NCBI GenBank assembly: GCA_963833835.1 | Contig: CAWHZI010000014.1 | Location: 434,001 to 498,000, forward strand | Length of the DNA stretch: 64,000 nt | Direction of reading: 5' to 3' | DNA from: Bog-532 sp963833835 | GTDB lineage: Bacteria; Actinomycetota; Actinomycetes; Streptosporangiales; Streptosporangiaceae | Shown here: one piece after another, positions 17,663 to 25,006 of the stretch | Position numbering within the stretch: position 1 is the stretch's first letter | Layout of the letters: each line of letters starts with the position of its first letter | Position numbers and translations under genes: made by a program | Notes under the pieces: generated by a model | The model's input: only the letters and a program-made list of their open reading frames with translations | Databases searched by the model: none | Told to the model about the DNA's origin: nothing

Positions 17663-18249
17663 GGCGTCTCCCGCTCGGCCGCGGGGTGGCTGGGCGCGCC
17701 CCGGCGCGGGCGGCGGTGCTCCAGCGCGGTCCGCAGCTGGGCCCGGCCCCGGTGGATGCGGCTCCGCACGGTGCCGATCTTCACTCCCAGGGTGGCTGCG
17801 ATCTCCTCGTAGGACAGGCCCTCGATGTCGCACAGCACGACGGCGGCGCAGTACTCGGGCGCGAGATCCCGCAGCGCGGCCTGGACGTCGCTGTCGAGGT
17901 GGCTGTCGTCGAACGCCTGGGCCGGGGTCGGGTCTCCGCCGGACAGGCGGCCCTCGACGTCCTGCCCGAGGCCCTCGAACCGGATCCGCTGCCGGCGCCG
18001 GGCCATGTCCAGGAACAGGTTGGTGGTGATCCGGTGCAGCCAGCCTTCGAACGTGCCCGGCGTGTAGTTGGCCAGCGAGCGGAACACCCGGACGAAGACC
18101 TCCTGGGTGAGGTCCTCGGCGTCGTGCTGGTTGCCGGTCAGCCGGTAGGCGAGGCGGTAGACCCGGGCCGAATGGGTCCGGACGACGTCGTCCCAGCTGG
18201 GCGCGGTCCATTCCGGGTCCGGGAGCGGAGTCGGCCGGGTCTCGTCCAC
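17659..18249 (-). CDS. sigE: ECF RNA polymerase sigma factor, SigE-like
   Basis: 196 residues from the GTG at 18249, which has AAGGGGGA 5 nt upstream; an ATG at 18291 without a ribosome binding site is the alternative. Region 2 has L-A-Y-R-L-T-G-N-Q-H-D-A-E-D-L-T-Q-E-V-F and G-W-L-H-R-I-T-T-N; region 4 has L-S-Y-E-E-I-A-A-T-L-G-V and K-I-G-T-V-R-S-R-I-H-R-G-R. Downstream anti-sigma, RseB-like and tatB genes and the divergent O-methyltransferase match the mycobacterial sigE neighbourhood, which controls envelope stress. An ECF promoter at 18396-18424 suggests autoregulation. Confidence 0.9.
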   Translation of the reverse strand: MDETRPTPLPDPEWTAPSWDDVVRTHSARVYRLAYRLTGNQHDAEDLTQEVFVRVFRSLANYTPGTFEGWLHRITTNLFLDMARRRQRIRFEGLGQDVEGRLSGGDPTPAQAFDDSHLDSDVQAALRDLAPEYCAAVVLCDIEGLSYEEIAATLGVKIGTVRSRIHRGRAQLRTALEHRRPRRGAPSHPAAERETP

Positions 18250-18395
18250 GGCGTCCCCCTTCACCTCGTCCCGAACTGCTGCCAGAACCATCGTGCCCGC
18301 GATTCTCCGGTTGTGCCACTTACCCGGCCAACGTCTCGGGGACCGGGCGCCCGCATCCCATCCGGCTCGGAAGGGGTCGCTTACCTGCCGAATTG

Positions 18396-18424
18396 CTAAC
18401 GGTCCAGTCGGCCGCATTGGTTCC
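18396..18424 (-). promoter_or_regulatory. ECF-type promoter of the sigE operon
   Basis: Reading leftward: -35 GGAACC (18424-18419), a 17-nt spacer, and -10 CGTTAG (18401-18396). This is the GGAAC-N16-18-CGTT form used by SigE/SigH-type ECF sigma factors. It would start transcription around 18388, leaving a leader of about 100-140 nt before sigE. Confidence 0.65.
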
Positions 18425-18467
18425 CGCGCGCCACCGGACGCTAGGCTCCGGAAGAGGCTAGGCTCCG

Positions 18468-19179
18468 GTGAGCGGTCCGTTTCTGCCCGGGGAGGAAATT
18501 ATCGCGACGGTACACGCGGCCCTCGGTTACGCGGACGGCTACCTGCCCGAGGATGATCCGCTGCTGGCCGCCCGGGCTAGCGCCGAAGAGCTGGGGGGCA
18601 GCGACCCGATCAGGCCAGGCCGGCGGCGCGGCGCTGCGGTTCCTGGCCGCGGCGATCGGTGCCCGCACGGTGGTGGAGATCGGCACCGGGTGCGGCTCCT
18701 CTGGCATCTGGCTGCTCCGGGGCATGCGCCCGGACGGCGTGCTGACCAGCGTGGACGTGGAGCCGGAGTATCAGCGGATGGCCCGCAAGGCGTTCGCCGA
18801 GGCCGGGTTCGCGGCCAACCGGTACCGGCTGATCCTGGGTCGGGCGCTGGACGTGATCCCCCGGCTCTCCGACGGTGCCTACGATCTGGTCTGCTGCGAC
18901 ACGGACCCGCGTGAGTACCCCGACTACCTGGAGGCCTCGCTCCGGCTGCTGCGGGTCGGCGGAATCGTGGTCTTCGATGACGTGGTGATCCCCCCGGAAC
19001 TGGCCGGCCTGGAACAGGACGAGGCGGCCGACCTCGAGATCTCCTCCCCCGCGGGCTGGGCCGCCGCGGACCTGCCCCAGGTCCGCGAGGTGGCCGAGAT
19101 CCTGCGGGCCGACGACCGGCTCACCCCGTTGTTCCTCCCCGTCGGCGAAGGCCTGCTGGCCGCGGTCAAGCGCGCCTGA
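18468..19179 (+). pseudogene. SAM-dependent O-methyltransferase with an internal frameshift
   Basis: Two frames together make one family member. The first (from GTG 18468) gives the N-terminus with Y-L-P-E-D-D-P-L-L-A-A-R and continues to about 18610; the second gives G-G-A-A-L-R-F-L-A-A-A-I-G-A-R, V-V-E-I-G-T-G-C-G-S-S-G-I-W (the SAM loop), L-T-S-V-D-V-E-P-E-Y and the end to 19179. It resembles the methyltransferase divergent from sigE in mycobacteria (Rv1220c type). One surplus base lies either in the six-G run 18593-18598 or near the GG at 18613-18614; the latter restores D-P-I-S-Q-A-G-G-A-A-L, closest to relatives. Real decay or an assembly error cannot be separated here. Confidence 0.75.
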
Positions 19180-19735
19180 GCACCGGCCGCAGCTTCGCCG
19201 CGAAGCGGCCCAGATGCGGGTCGAACCCAGCGGGACTGACTGACTCGATCTCCACCGTGGTCCACCAGCGTCCACCGCTGAACTCGCGCTCGTCCAGCCG
19301 GATCGGCGACTTCCGGTCACCCGCGATCACGTACCACAGGCTGACATCGGTGTGGCCGCCGTCCAAGCCGCCCGTCCGGGTCACGGTGACGAACATCGGC
19401 CGCGGGCCGGCGATCGAGAGGTCGGCTTCGAGACCGAGTTCTTCCATGGCTTCCCGCCGCACTGTGCCGGCCGGGTCCTCCCCCGGTTCCACGTGACCGC
19501 CGGGCGGCAGCGCGAGGCCCGCGAGCCGGTGGTCCACCAGGAACAGCGCACCGTCCTCGGGGTCGGCCAGGACGGTGTAGCAGACCAGGTGCTTCGGCGG
19601 GGTGGCGGGTTTGCGCCGACGGTAGATGTCATCGGTGCTGCTCAGCCACTGCAGTACGTCGGCCCGGTGTGCCCGTTCGAGGTCATCGACCGGGATGATG
19701 GCCGCGACCAGACCCCGGACTGCGGGCACCGGCAT
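19166..19735 (-). CDS. Nudix hydrolase
   Basis: 189 residues from ATG 19735, one base after the stop of the aminopeptidase gene (TGA-G-ATG), so co-transcribed and coupled. Nudix box: G-G-H-V-E-P-G-E-D-P-A-G-T-V then R-R-E-A-M-E-E-L-G-L. An N-terminal helical extension of about 55 residues precedes the core. Earlier in-frame starts lie inside the aminopeptidase gene and give an Ala/Pro/Ser-rich shadow, so they were rejected. Its 3' end overlaps the convergent O-methyltransferase by 14 bp. Substrate unknown. Confidence 0.85.
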   Translation of the reverse strand: MPVPAVRGLVAAIIPVDDLERAHRADVLQWLSSTDDIYRRRKPATPPKHLVCYTVLADPEDGALFLVDHRLAGLALPPGGHVEPGEDPAGTVRREAMEELGLEADLSIAGPRPMFVTVTRTGGLDGGHTDVSLWYVIAGDRKSPIRLDEREFSGGRWWTTVEIESVSPAGFDPHLGRFAAKLRPVLRRA

Positions 19736-19736
19736 C

Positions 19737-21413
19737 TCAGCGCGGGCCCGGGGCCAGCCAGCGCAGCAGGAGGCGGGTGCCGAAGCCGGTGCCGCCCCGG
19801 GTGAGCTCGCCGTCGTCGGAGGCGGACCGGGCCGGGCCGGCGATGTCCAGGTGAGCCCAGCGGCGGCCGCCGGTGAACTCGCGCAGGAACAGGGCGGCGA
19901 CGATGCCACCGGCGTGGGCGTTGCGGGCGCCGTTCATCGCGCTGGCCACGTGGGCCAGGTCGGCGGTGTTCGAGGTCAGCGCGGTGGTGTAATCCTCGGG
20001 CAGCGGCATCCGCCACAGCCGCTCGCCGGTGGCAGCACCGGCCGCGAGCAGGTCCGCGGCCAGCTCGTCGTCGCTGGCGTACAGGGCGCCGATCTGGCCG
20101 CCGAGCGCGACCCGGACCGAGCCGGTCAAGGTGGCCAGGTCGACGGTGGTGGCCGGGTCCAAGGTGGCGGCGTAGCCGAGCAGGTCGGCCAGGACCAGGC
20201 GGCCCTCGGCGTCGGTGTTCAGCACCTCGATGGTGCGCCCGCCGTAGCTGGTGATGACGTCGCCCGGGCGCATGGCCGAGCCGGACGGCAGGTTCTCGGC
20301 CGCGCCGATCAGGCCGGTGACCCGGACCGGCGCCTCCAGGGCGGCCAGCGCGGACAGCGCGCCGATCACCGCGGCCCCGCCGGCCATGTCGCCCTTCATC
20401 GTCTTCATGGCTTCGTTCGGCTTCAGCGACAGGCCGCCGCTGTCGAACGTGATGCCCTTGCCGATCAGCACCACGTGATCCCGCGCGCCACCGGGGTCGT
20501 AGCTCAACTCGATCAGCCGGGGCGGCCGGACCGACCCGGCGCCGACGGCCAGGATCCCGCCGAATCCCTCGGCGGCCAGCTCGGTCTCGTCCCGGACCCG
20601 GATGCGCAGCCCCGACCGCGCGGCCGCAGCGGTGGCCTGCTCGGCCAGCCAGGCGGGCGTCTTGATGTCGGACGGCATGTTGACCAGGTCACGGGCCAGC
20701 GCGACGGCGGCCGCGATCGCGGCAGTGCGCTTTACTGGGCGCCGGCCAGAAGCAGGTCCCGCCTGCGTCATCAGCCGGACCGAGCGGGGTCGCGGCTCCG
20801 CCTCGGGATCCTCGTCGTCCTGGGCCCGGAGCGAGAACTGGTACCCGCCCAGCAGGACGCCCTCGACGAACGGATCCGGGTCGGCGTCGTCCGGCAGCGC
20901 GGCCAGGGCGGTGGCGCCCGCCTCGACCTGCCGGGCCAGCGCGGCCCCGGCCCGGCGCAGGTCCGCGGCGGTGCCGTCGCCCACCCCCAGCAGGACCAGC
21001 CGGAACACGCCATCCGGGGTCCGGGCCGCCACCCGGACGACCTCGCCCGGTTTGCCGGTGACACCGTAGGCCGTGAGCGCCTCGGCCGCGCTCAGGCCGA
21101 GCGCTCCGGCCAGGGCGGTCGTCCCGGTGCCGGTGAGGTCGGCCCAGCTCGGGTCCCCGCCCGGACCGCCACCATCCGGACCGCTGCCATCGGGGTCGGC
21201 ACCGTCTGAGTCGGCCCCATTGGGGTCGGCACCGTCGGCACCGTCGGTGCCGACGCCGTCCGGGTCGGCGGTGGCCGCAACGCGGCTGGCCGCCTTGACC
21301 TGCGGACGCCGCACCGGGACCGCGATCAGGGTCGCGTCGCCGACGGCACCGGGTGATGTCAGGACGTCATCGACCGCCGCCAGGTGCGGGGTGACATCGA
21401 TATCTACCGGCAA
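19737..21413 (-). CDS. pepA: Leucyl aminopeptidase (M17, PepA)
   Basis: 558 residues, TTG start directly after the DUF3117 stop (no better start is visible). The C-terminal catalytic domain carries V-L-I-G-K-G-I-T-F-D-S-G-G-L-S-L-K-P with metal-ligand Lys/Asp, M-K-G-D-M-A-G-G-A, and the family signature N-T-D-A-E-G-R-L-V-L-A-D. A dizinc/dimanganese cytosolic enzyme that removes N-terminal amino acids. The N-terminal domain contains a low-complexity Asp/Gly/Ala/Pro insert of about 40 residues near positions 50-90, encoded by short DNA repeats, not usual for PepA. Confidence 0.93.
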   Translation of the reverse strand: MPVDIDVTPHLAAVDDVLTSPGAVGDATLIAVPVRRPQVKAASRVAATADPDGVGTDGADGADPNGADSDGADPDGSGPDGGGPGGDPSWADLTGTGTTALAGALGLSAAEALTAYGVTGKPGEVVRVAARTPDGVFRLVLLGVGDGTAADLRRAGAALARQVEAGATALAALPDDADPDPFVEGVLLGGYQFSLRAQDDEDPEAEPRPRSVRLMTQAGPASGRRPVKRTAAIAAAVALARDLVNMPSDIKTPAWLAEQATAAAARSGLRIRVRDETELAAEGFGGILAVGAGSVRPPRLIELSYDPGGARDHVVLIGKGITFDSGGLSLKPNEAMKTMKGDMAGGAAVIGALSALAALEAPVRVTGLIGAAENLPSGSAMRPGDVITSYGGRTIEVLNTDAEGRLVLADLLGYAATLDPATTVDLATLTGSVRVALGGQIGALYASDDELAADLLAAGAATGERLWRMPLPEDYTTALTSNTADLAHVASAMNGARNAHAGGIVAALFLREFTGGRRWAHLDIAGPARSASDDGELTRGGTGFGTRLLLRWLAPGPR

Positions 21414-21415
21414 CG

Positions 21416-21583
21416 TCAGCCGACGACCGTCTTCAGGGCCTCGCCCAGTTTGGTCGCCTCGTCAGCGGACAGTTCGACCACCAGTCGGCCACCGCCTTCG
21501 AGGGGCACGCGCATGACTATGCCGCGTCCCTCTTTGGTGACCTCAAGCGGACCGTCGCCCGTCCGCGGCTTCATCGCCGCCAT
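21416..21583 (-). CDS. DUF3117 protein
   Basis: 55 residues: M-A-A-M-K-P-R-T-G-D-G-P-L-E-V-T-K-E-G-R-(G) and then a beta-rich end with V-V-E-L-S-A-D-E-A. ATG at 21583 with GGAGAAGGAG just upstream; longer in-frame starts add an unrelated N-terminus. DUF3117 is a very small, highly conserved actinobacterial family of unknown function, also found a few genes from the sigE locus in mycobacteria. It heads a three-gene leftward run with pepA and the Nudix gene. Confidence 0.9.
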   Translation of the reverse strand: MAAMKPRTGDGPLEVTKEGRGIVMRVPLEGGGRLVVELSADEATKLGEALKTVVG

Positions 21584-21819
21584 CCTGCACTCCTTCTCCC
21601 TAGGATCCGCGCCGGACTCTTCTTGCCTTCGCACCCCGCGGTCCCAGCGCCAGCGGCGGAACCAGCCAGTCTCAACCGTCTCTGTCAGTCGCCCTATTAT
21701 CCCGTGTTCGGACGCAGAATGGTAATGATCGCGTTCGGGCGAGGCGTCTGGGGCGCTGCGCGGCGCCGGGTTGGCCGCGGACCGGCTCCAGCCGGCCATC
21801 AAGATCCGGAAGGACGAGA

Positions 21820-22602
21820 ATGACCGACACCGTGCTCTACGAGACGGCCGGCGACGTGGCCGTGATCCGGCTCAACCGGCCCAAGGCGCTGAACGCGCTG
21901 ACGACCGAGATGAAGGAAGGCCTGCTGGCGGCGCTGCGCCGGGCGTCCGGCGAGCCAGTCAGGGCCGTGCTCATCACCGGTAACGGACGGGGCTTCTGCG
22001 CAGGTCAGGACCTGGTTGAGCACTCCGAGCTGCTGGAGTCGGGGCGCCCCGCGCTGAACACGGTGCGCGAACATTACAACCCGATCGTTATGGAGATCAC
22101 CAGCATGCCCAAGCCCGTGGTGGCGGCGGTGAACGGTGTGGCCGCTGGGGCCGGTGCGGGCCTGGCACTCGCGTGTGACTTCCGTCTCGCGGCCGAAGGC
22201 GCGGCCCTGGTCATGTCGTTTTCCGCGGTCGGATTGGGTGCGGATACCGGCGTGTCGTGGACGCTGTCCCGGCTGGTGGGGCCGGCCCGGGCCACCGAAC
22301 TGCTGCTGCTGGCCGAGCCGATACCCGCCGGACGGGCGCTGGACCTCGGGTTGCTGACCTCGGTCGTGCCGGACGACGAGCTGGCCGAGAACGCGCTCGA
22401 CCTGGTCCGACGACTCGCGGCCGGGCCGACCGCGGCCTACGGCGCGATCAAGCAGGAAGTGCTGTTCGCGGCCGGCCACGGGCTGGAGGAGTCGCTGGAA
22501 GAAGAGGCGGTGTTGCAGGCCGCCCTGGGCCAGACCGTGGACCACCGCGAGGCCACGGCCGCGTTCGTGCGCAAGGAACGGCCCCGCTACGTGGGCCACT
22601 GA
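21820..22602 (+). CDS. Enoyl-CoA hydratase/isomerase (crotonase), PaaG-like
   Basis: 260 residues, AGGACGAG before the ATG. The two oxyanion-hole segments are present: N-G-R-G-F-C-A-G-Q-D-L and N-G-V-A-A-G-A-G-A-G-L-A-L-A-C-D-F. The third region reads S-A-V-G-L-G-A-D-T-G-V-S-W, where the Asp replaces the Glu of standard hydratases and matches PaaG-type isomerases, so ring-epoxide or double-bond isomerisation is more likely than hydration. No other phenylacetate genes are nearby. Monocistronic. Confidence 0.85.
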   Translation: MTDTVLYETAGDVAVIRLNRPKALNALTTEMKEGLLAALRRASGEPVRAVLITGNGRGFCAGQDLVEHSELLESGRPALNTVREHYNPIVMEITSMPKPVVAAVNGVAAGAGAGLALACDFRLAAEGAALVMSFSAVGLGADTGVSWTLSRLVGPARATELLLLAEPIPAGRALDLGLLTSVVPDDELAENALDLVRRLAAGPTAAYGAIKQEVLFAAGHGLEESLEEEAVLQAALGQTVDHREATAAFVRKERPRYVGH

Positions 22603-22653
22603 CGTCGGGGCGACCGGGTCACGCCAGCCCAAGTGAGTCTGTTAAATAAAAAT

Positions 22654-22816
22654 GTTTTTGGGACTGGGGGTGCCCGGGAGGCCCGGGGTCCTGGTGGTGT
22701 TTTTGGGACTGGGGCTCAGGGGAACCGGCGGGGCTCGTGGGGCCGGGGATTCTGGTGGTGTTTGGGACTGGGCGTGCCCGGGGGGCCCGGCGGGCTCGTG
22801 GGACCGGGGGTTCTGG
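22654..22816 (+). repeat. Imperfect tandem repeat, about 60 bp x 2.7
   Basis: Three units each begin GTTTTTGGGACTGGG or a close variant (near 22654, 22699 and 22759) and end in TTCTGG or TCCTGG. The second and third are about 60 bp, the first is about 43 bp with an internal loss. The plus strand is strongly G-rich with many G-runs, and two units contain GCCCGGG-type palindromes. It fills the gap between the convergent crotonase and dienelactone hydrolase genes. No open frame is credible here. Confidence 0.7.
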
Positions 22817-22821
22817 CTAGC

Positions 22822-23541
22822 TCAGGGGCGGAGGTGTTCGTCGAAGAAGGCGAAGATCCGGCGCCAGGAGTCCTCGGCCGCGTTCTCGCGGTAGCCCATG
22901 TGGGTCGCGTTGGCCAGGGGGGCCAGCGGGGCCGGCGACTGGTGCATGAAGCGGTGGCCTGCCCCGGGGTAGACCTTGATGTCGTGCGGGACGCCCAGGC
23001 TGGTCAGAGCCTGTTCCAGCCGCTCGGGGTGCTTGGTGCCCATGGGGTCGCGGGCGCCGAAGCTGCCGACGACGGGGCAGGCACCCTCCAGGGACACCCC
23101 GGCGTCGGCCGGGACCTCGCCGTAGTTGGTGCTGACCGCGGCGAAGCCGTCGCGCGGGGCGCACAGCAGGGCGAAGCCGCCCCCCATGCAGAAGCCGATC
23201 ACGCCGGTCGTGCCCGAGCAGTCGGGCCGGGAGGCCAGCCAGGCGCGGGCCCCTTCGATCGCGGTGAACGCCGGACCGGACTTCGCCCGCAGTTGCTGGA
23301 TGGCCCCGCGCAGGCAGCGCACCCAGGACTTGCCGCCGTACAGGTCGGGCGCGAAGGCCAGGTAGCCCCGGCTGGCCAGCCGGTCCGTCTGCTGCCTGAT
23401 GCTCTCGGTCAGGCCGAGGGCCTCGTGGATGACCACCACACCGGGCCAGCGCTCCCGCGGCGGCACGGTGCCGGGGCCGCCGGGTACAGCCAGATGACCA
23501 TGGAGCATGCCGCCGTCGCCGGGAGAGGTGAGATCAGGCAT
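22822..23541 (-). CDS. Dienelactone hydrolase-family protein
   Basis: 239 residues from ATG 23541 (GTG 23547 is possible). Alpha/beta hydrolase with the DLH nucleophile elbow G-F-C-M-G-G-G-F (Cys instead of Ser), the Asp in F-G-A-R-D-P-M-G and the His in P-G-A-G-H-R-F-M-H. Strand/helix order and length fit carboxymethylenebutenolidase-like enzymes. Substrate not readable; the DLH family ranges from chlorocatechol ring products to general ester hydrolysis. It is the next leftward gene after the Nramp transporter, 94 nt away. Confidence 0.87.
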   Translation of the reverse strand: MPDLTSPGDGGMLHGHLAVPGGPGTVPPRERWPGVVVIHEALGLTESIRQQTDRLASRGYLAFAPDLYGGKSWVRCLRGAIQQLRAKSGPAFTAIEGARAWLASRPDCSGTTGVIGFCMGGGFALLCAPRDGFAAVSTNYGEVPADAGVSLEGACPVVGSFGARDPMGTKHPERLEQALTSLGVPHDIKVYPGAGHRFMHQSPAPLAPLANATHMGYRENAAEDSWRRIFAFFDEHLRP

Positions 23542-23635
23542 GCGCACAATGTCTCATACCGTCCTGACGCGGTTACCGGCTGACCCCCAGGCTGGCCCGG
23601 GGCCAGCACTGGGCCAGCAACGGGTCAGCCTGGGG

Positions 23636-24991
23636 TCAGCCGGCGAAGGTGACCACGATCAGGAACAGGTTGAGCCCCACGATGACGGTGGCCACCGCGA
23701 AGCTCGCGGCCGTGGTCAGGCGGCGGTTGACCAGCGCGCCCATGACGTCGGCCCGGCGGGTCAGCAGCACCAGCGGGATCAGCGCGAACGGGATGCCGAA
23801 CGACAGCACGACCTGGGAGATGACCAGGACCGAGGTGGCGGGCAGGTTGAGTCCCAGCACGACCAGGGCGGGCAGCATGGTCAGCGTCCGGCGGGCGAAC
23901 ACCGGGATCCGGCGGCGGATGAAGCCCTGCATGACGACCTGGCCGGCGTAGGTGCCCACGCTGGAGGAGGACAGCCCGGAGGCGAGCAGGGCCACCGCGA
24001 AGGCCAGCGCGGCGCCGCCGCCAACCATGCGCGCCAGCTCGGTGTGGGCTGAGACGATCGCGTTCGCGGACGAGAACCCGGTGTTGGAGAACAGCGCGGC
24101 CGCCACGAACAGCATGGCCAGGTTGATCAGGCCGGCCGCGCCCAGGGCGACCAGCACGTCCAGCCGCTGGAACTTCAGCAGCTGCCGGCGTTCGTCGTCG
24201 CCGCGGACGGTCACCCGGTCCTTGGTCAGGGCCGAGTGCAGGTAGATGGCGTGCGGCATGACCGTGGCCCCGATGATGCCGCAGACCAGCAGCAGGGCGC
24301 TCGGGTGCAGGGTGGGGACCAGGCCGGCCGCCATGCTGGCCGGGTCGGCGTGCACCTGGGCCAGGTCGTAGGCGAAGCCGAGCGACACGATGCCGAGCAG
24401 CGCGGTGATGGCCAGCTCGAACCGGCGGTAGCCGCGCTGCTGCAGGCCGAGGATGCCGAACGCGACCACGGCGGTCATCAGCCCCGCCACCAGCGGCGGC
24501 ACGTGGAACAGCAGGTTCAGGCCGATCGCGGCGCCGACGAACTCGGCCAGGTCGGTGGCGATGGCGATCAGCTCGGCCTGACCCCACAGCAGCCGCGTGA
24601 CCGTGCGCGGGAACAGCTCCCGGCACAGTTCGGGCAGGTCACGGCCGGTGGCCACGCCGACCTTGGCCGACAGGTACTGCACCAGCATGGCCATCAGGTT
24701 GGCCACCAGCACAACCCAGGCCAGGCTGTAGCCGAACTGGGCCCCGGCCGACACGTTGGTGGCGAAGTTGCCGGGGTCGACGTAGGCCACGGCGGCCACG
24801 AACGCGGGCCCGAGCAGGGCAAACACGCCCCGGAACCGGCCGCGCGAGCGGAGCAGGACAAGCCCGCTCCGCTCCGCGTACTCGGTGGACAGCTCGGCTG
24901 ATGGCTCCGTGGACAGCTCAGCTGACGGCTCGGCTGACGGTTCGGCGGCCCCGGTCGGCGGGTGGGCGGAGTCGCTGGTCAGCGGGACCAA
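23636..24991 (-). CDS. mntH: Nramp-family divalent metal transporter (MntH-like)
   Basis: 451 residues. TTG start 15 nt after the chaperonin stop, so it is very likely transcribed with the mim operon; no ATG or GTG start fits. After a Ser/Glu/Pro repeat (A-E-P-S-A-E-L-S-T-type, residues 15-37) come about 11 membrane helices. Helix 1 has the Nramp metal site A-Y-V-D-P-G-N-F-A-T-N, and the helix 6 region has G-A-T-V-M-P-H-A-I-Y-L-H-S. It imports Mn(II) or Fe(II) with protons. Its position after a di-iron monooxygenase cluster hints at metal supply, an inference. Confidence 0.9.
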   Translation of the reverse strand: MVPLTSDSAHPPTGAAEPSAEPSAELSTEPSAELSTEYAERSGLVLLRSRGRFRGVFALLGPAFVAAVAYVDPGNFATNVSAGAQFGYSLAWVVLVANLMAMLVQYLSAKVGVATGRDLPELCRELFPRTVTRLLWGQAELIAIATDLAEFVGAAIGLNLLFHVPPLVAGLMTAVVAFGILGLQQRGYRRFELAITALLGIVSLGFAYDLAQVHADPASMAAGLVPTLHPSALLLVCGIIGATVMPHAIYLHSALTKDRVTVRGDDERRQLLKFQRLDVLVALGAAGLINLAMLFVAAALFSNTGFSSANAIVSAHTELARMVGGGAALAFAVALLASGLSSSSVGTYAGQVVMQGFIRRRIPVFARRTLTMLPALVVLGLNLPATSVLVISQVVLSFGIPFALIPLVLLTRRADVMGALVNRRLTTAASFAVATVIVGLNLFLIVVTFAG

Positions 24992-25006
24992 GTGAGCCTG
25001 TCCGGC

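Noticed and set aside
22654..22816. Possible CRISPR array
   Set aside because: Repeats are contiguous and imperfect, with no unique spacers and no cas genes.
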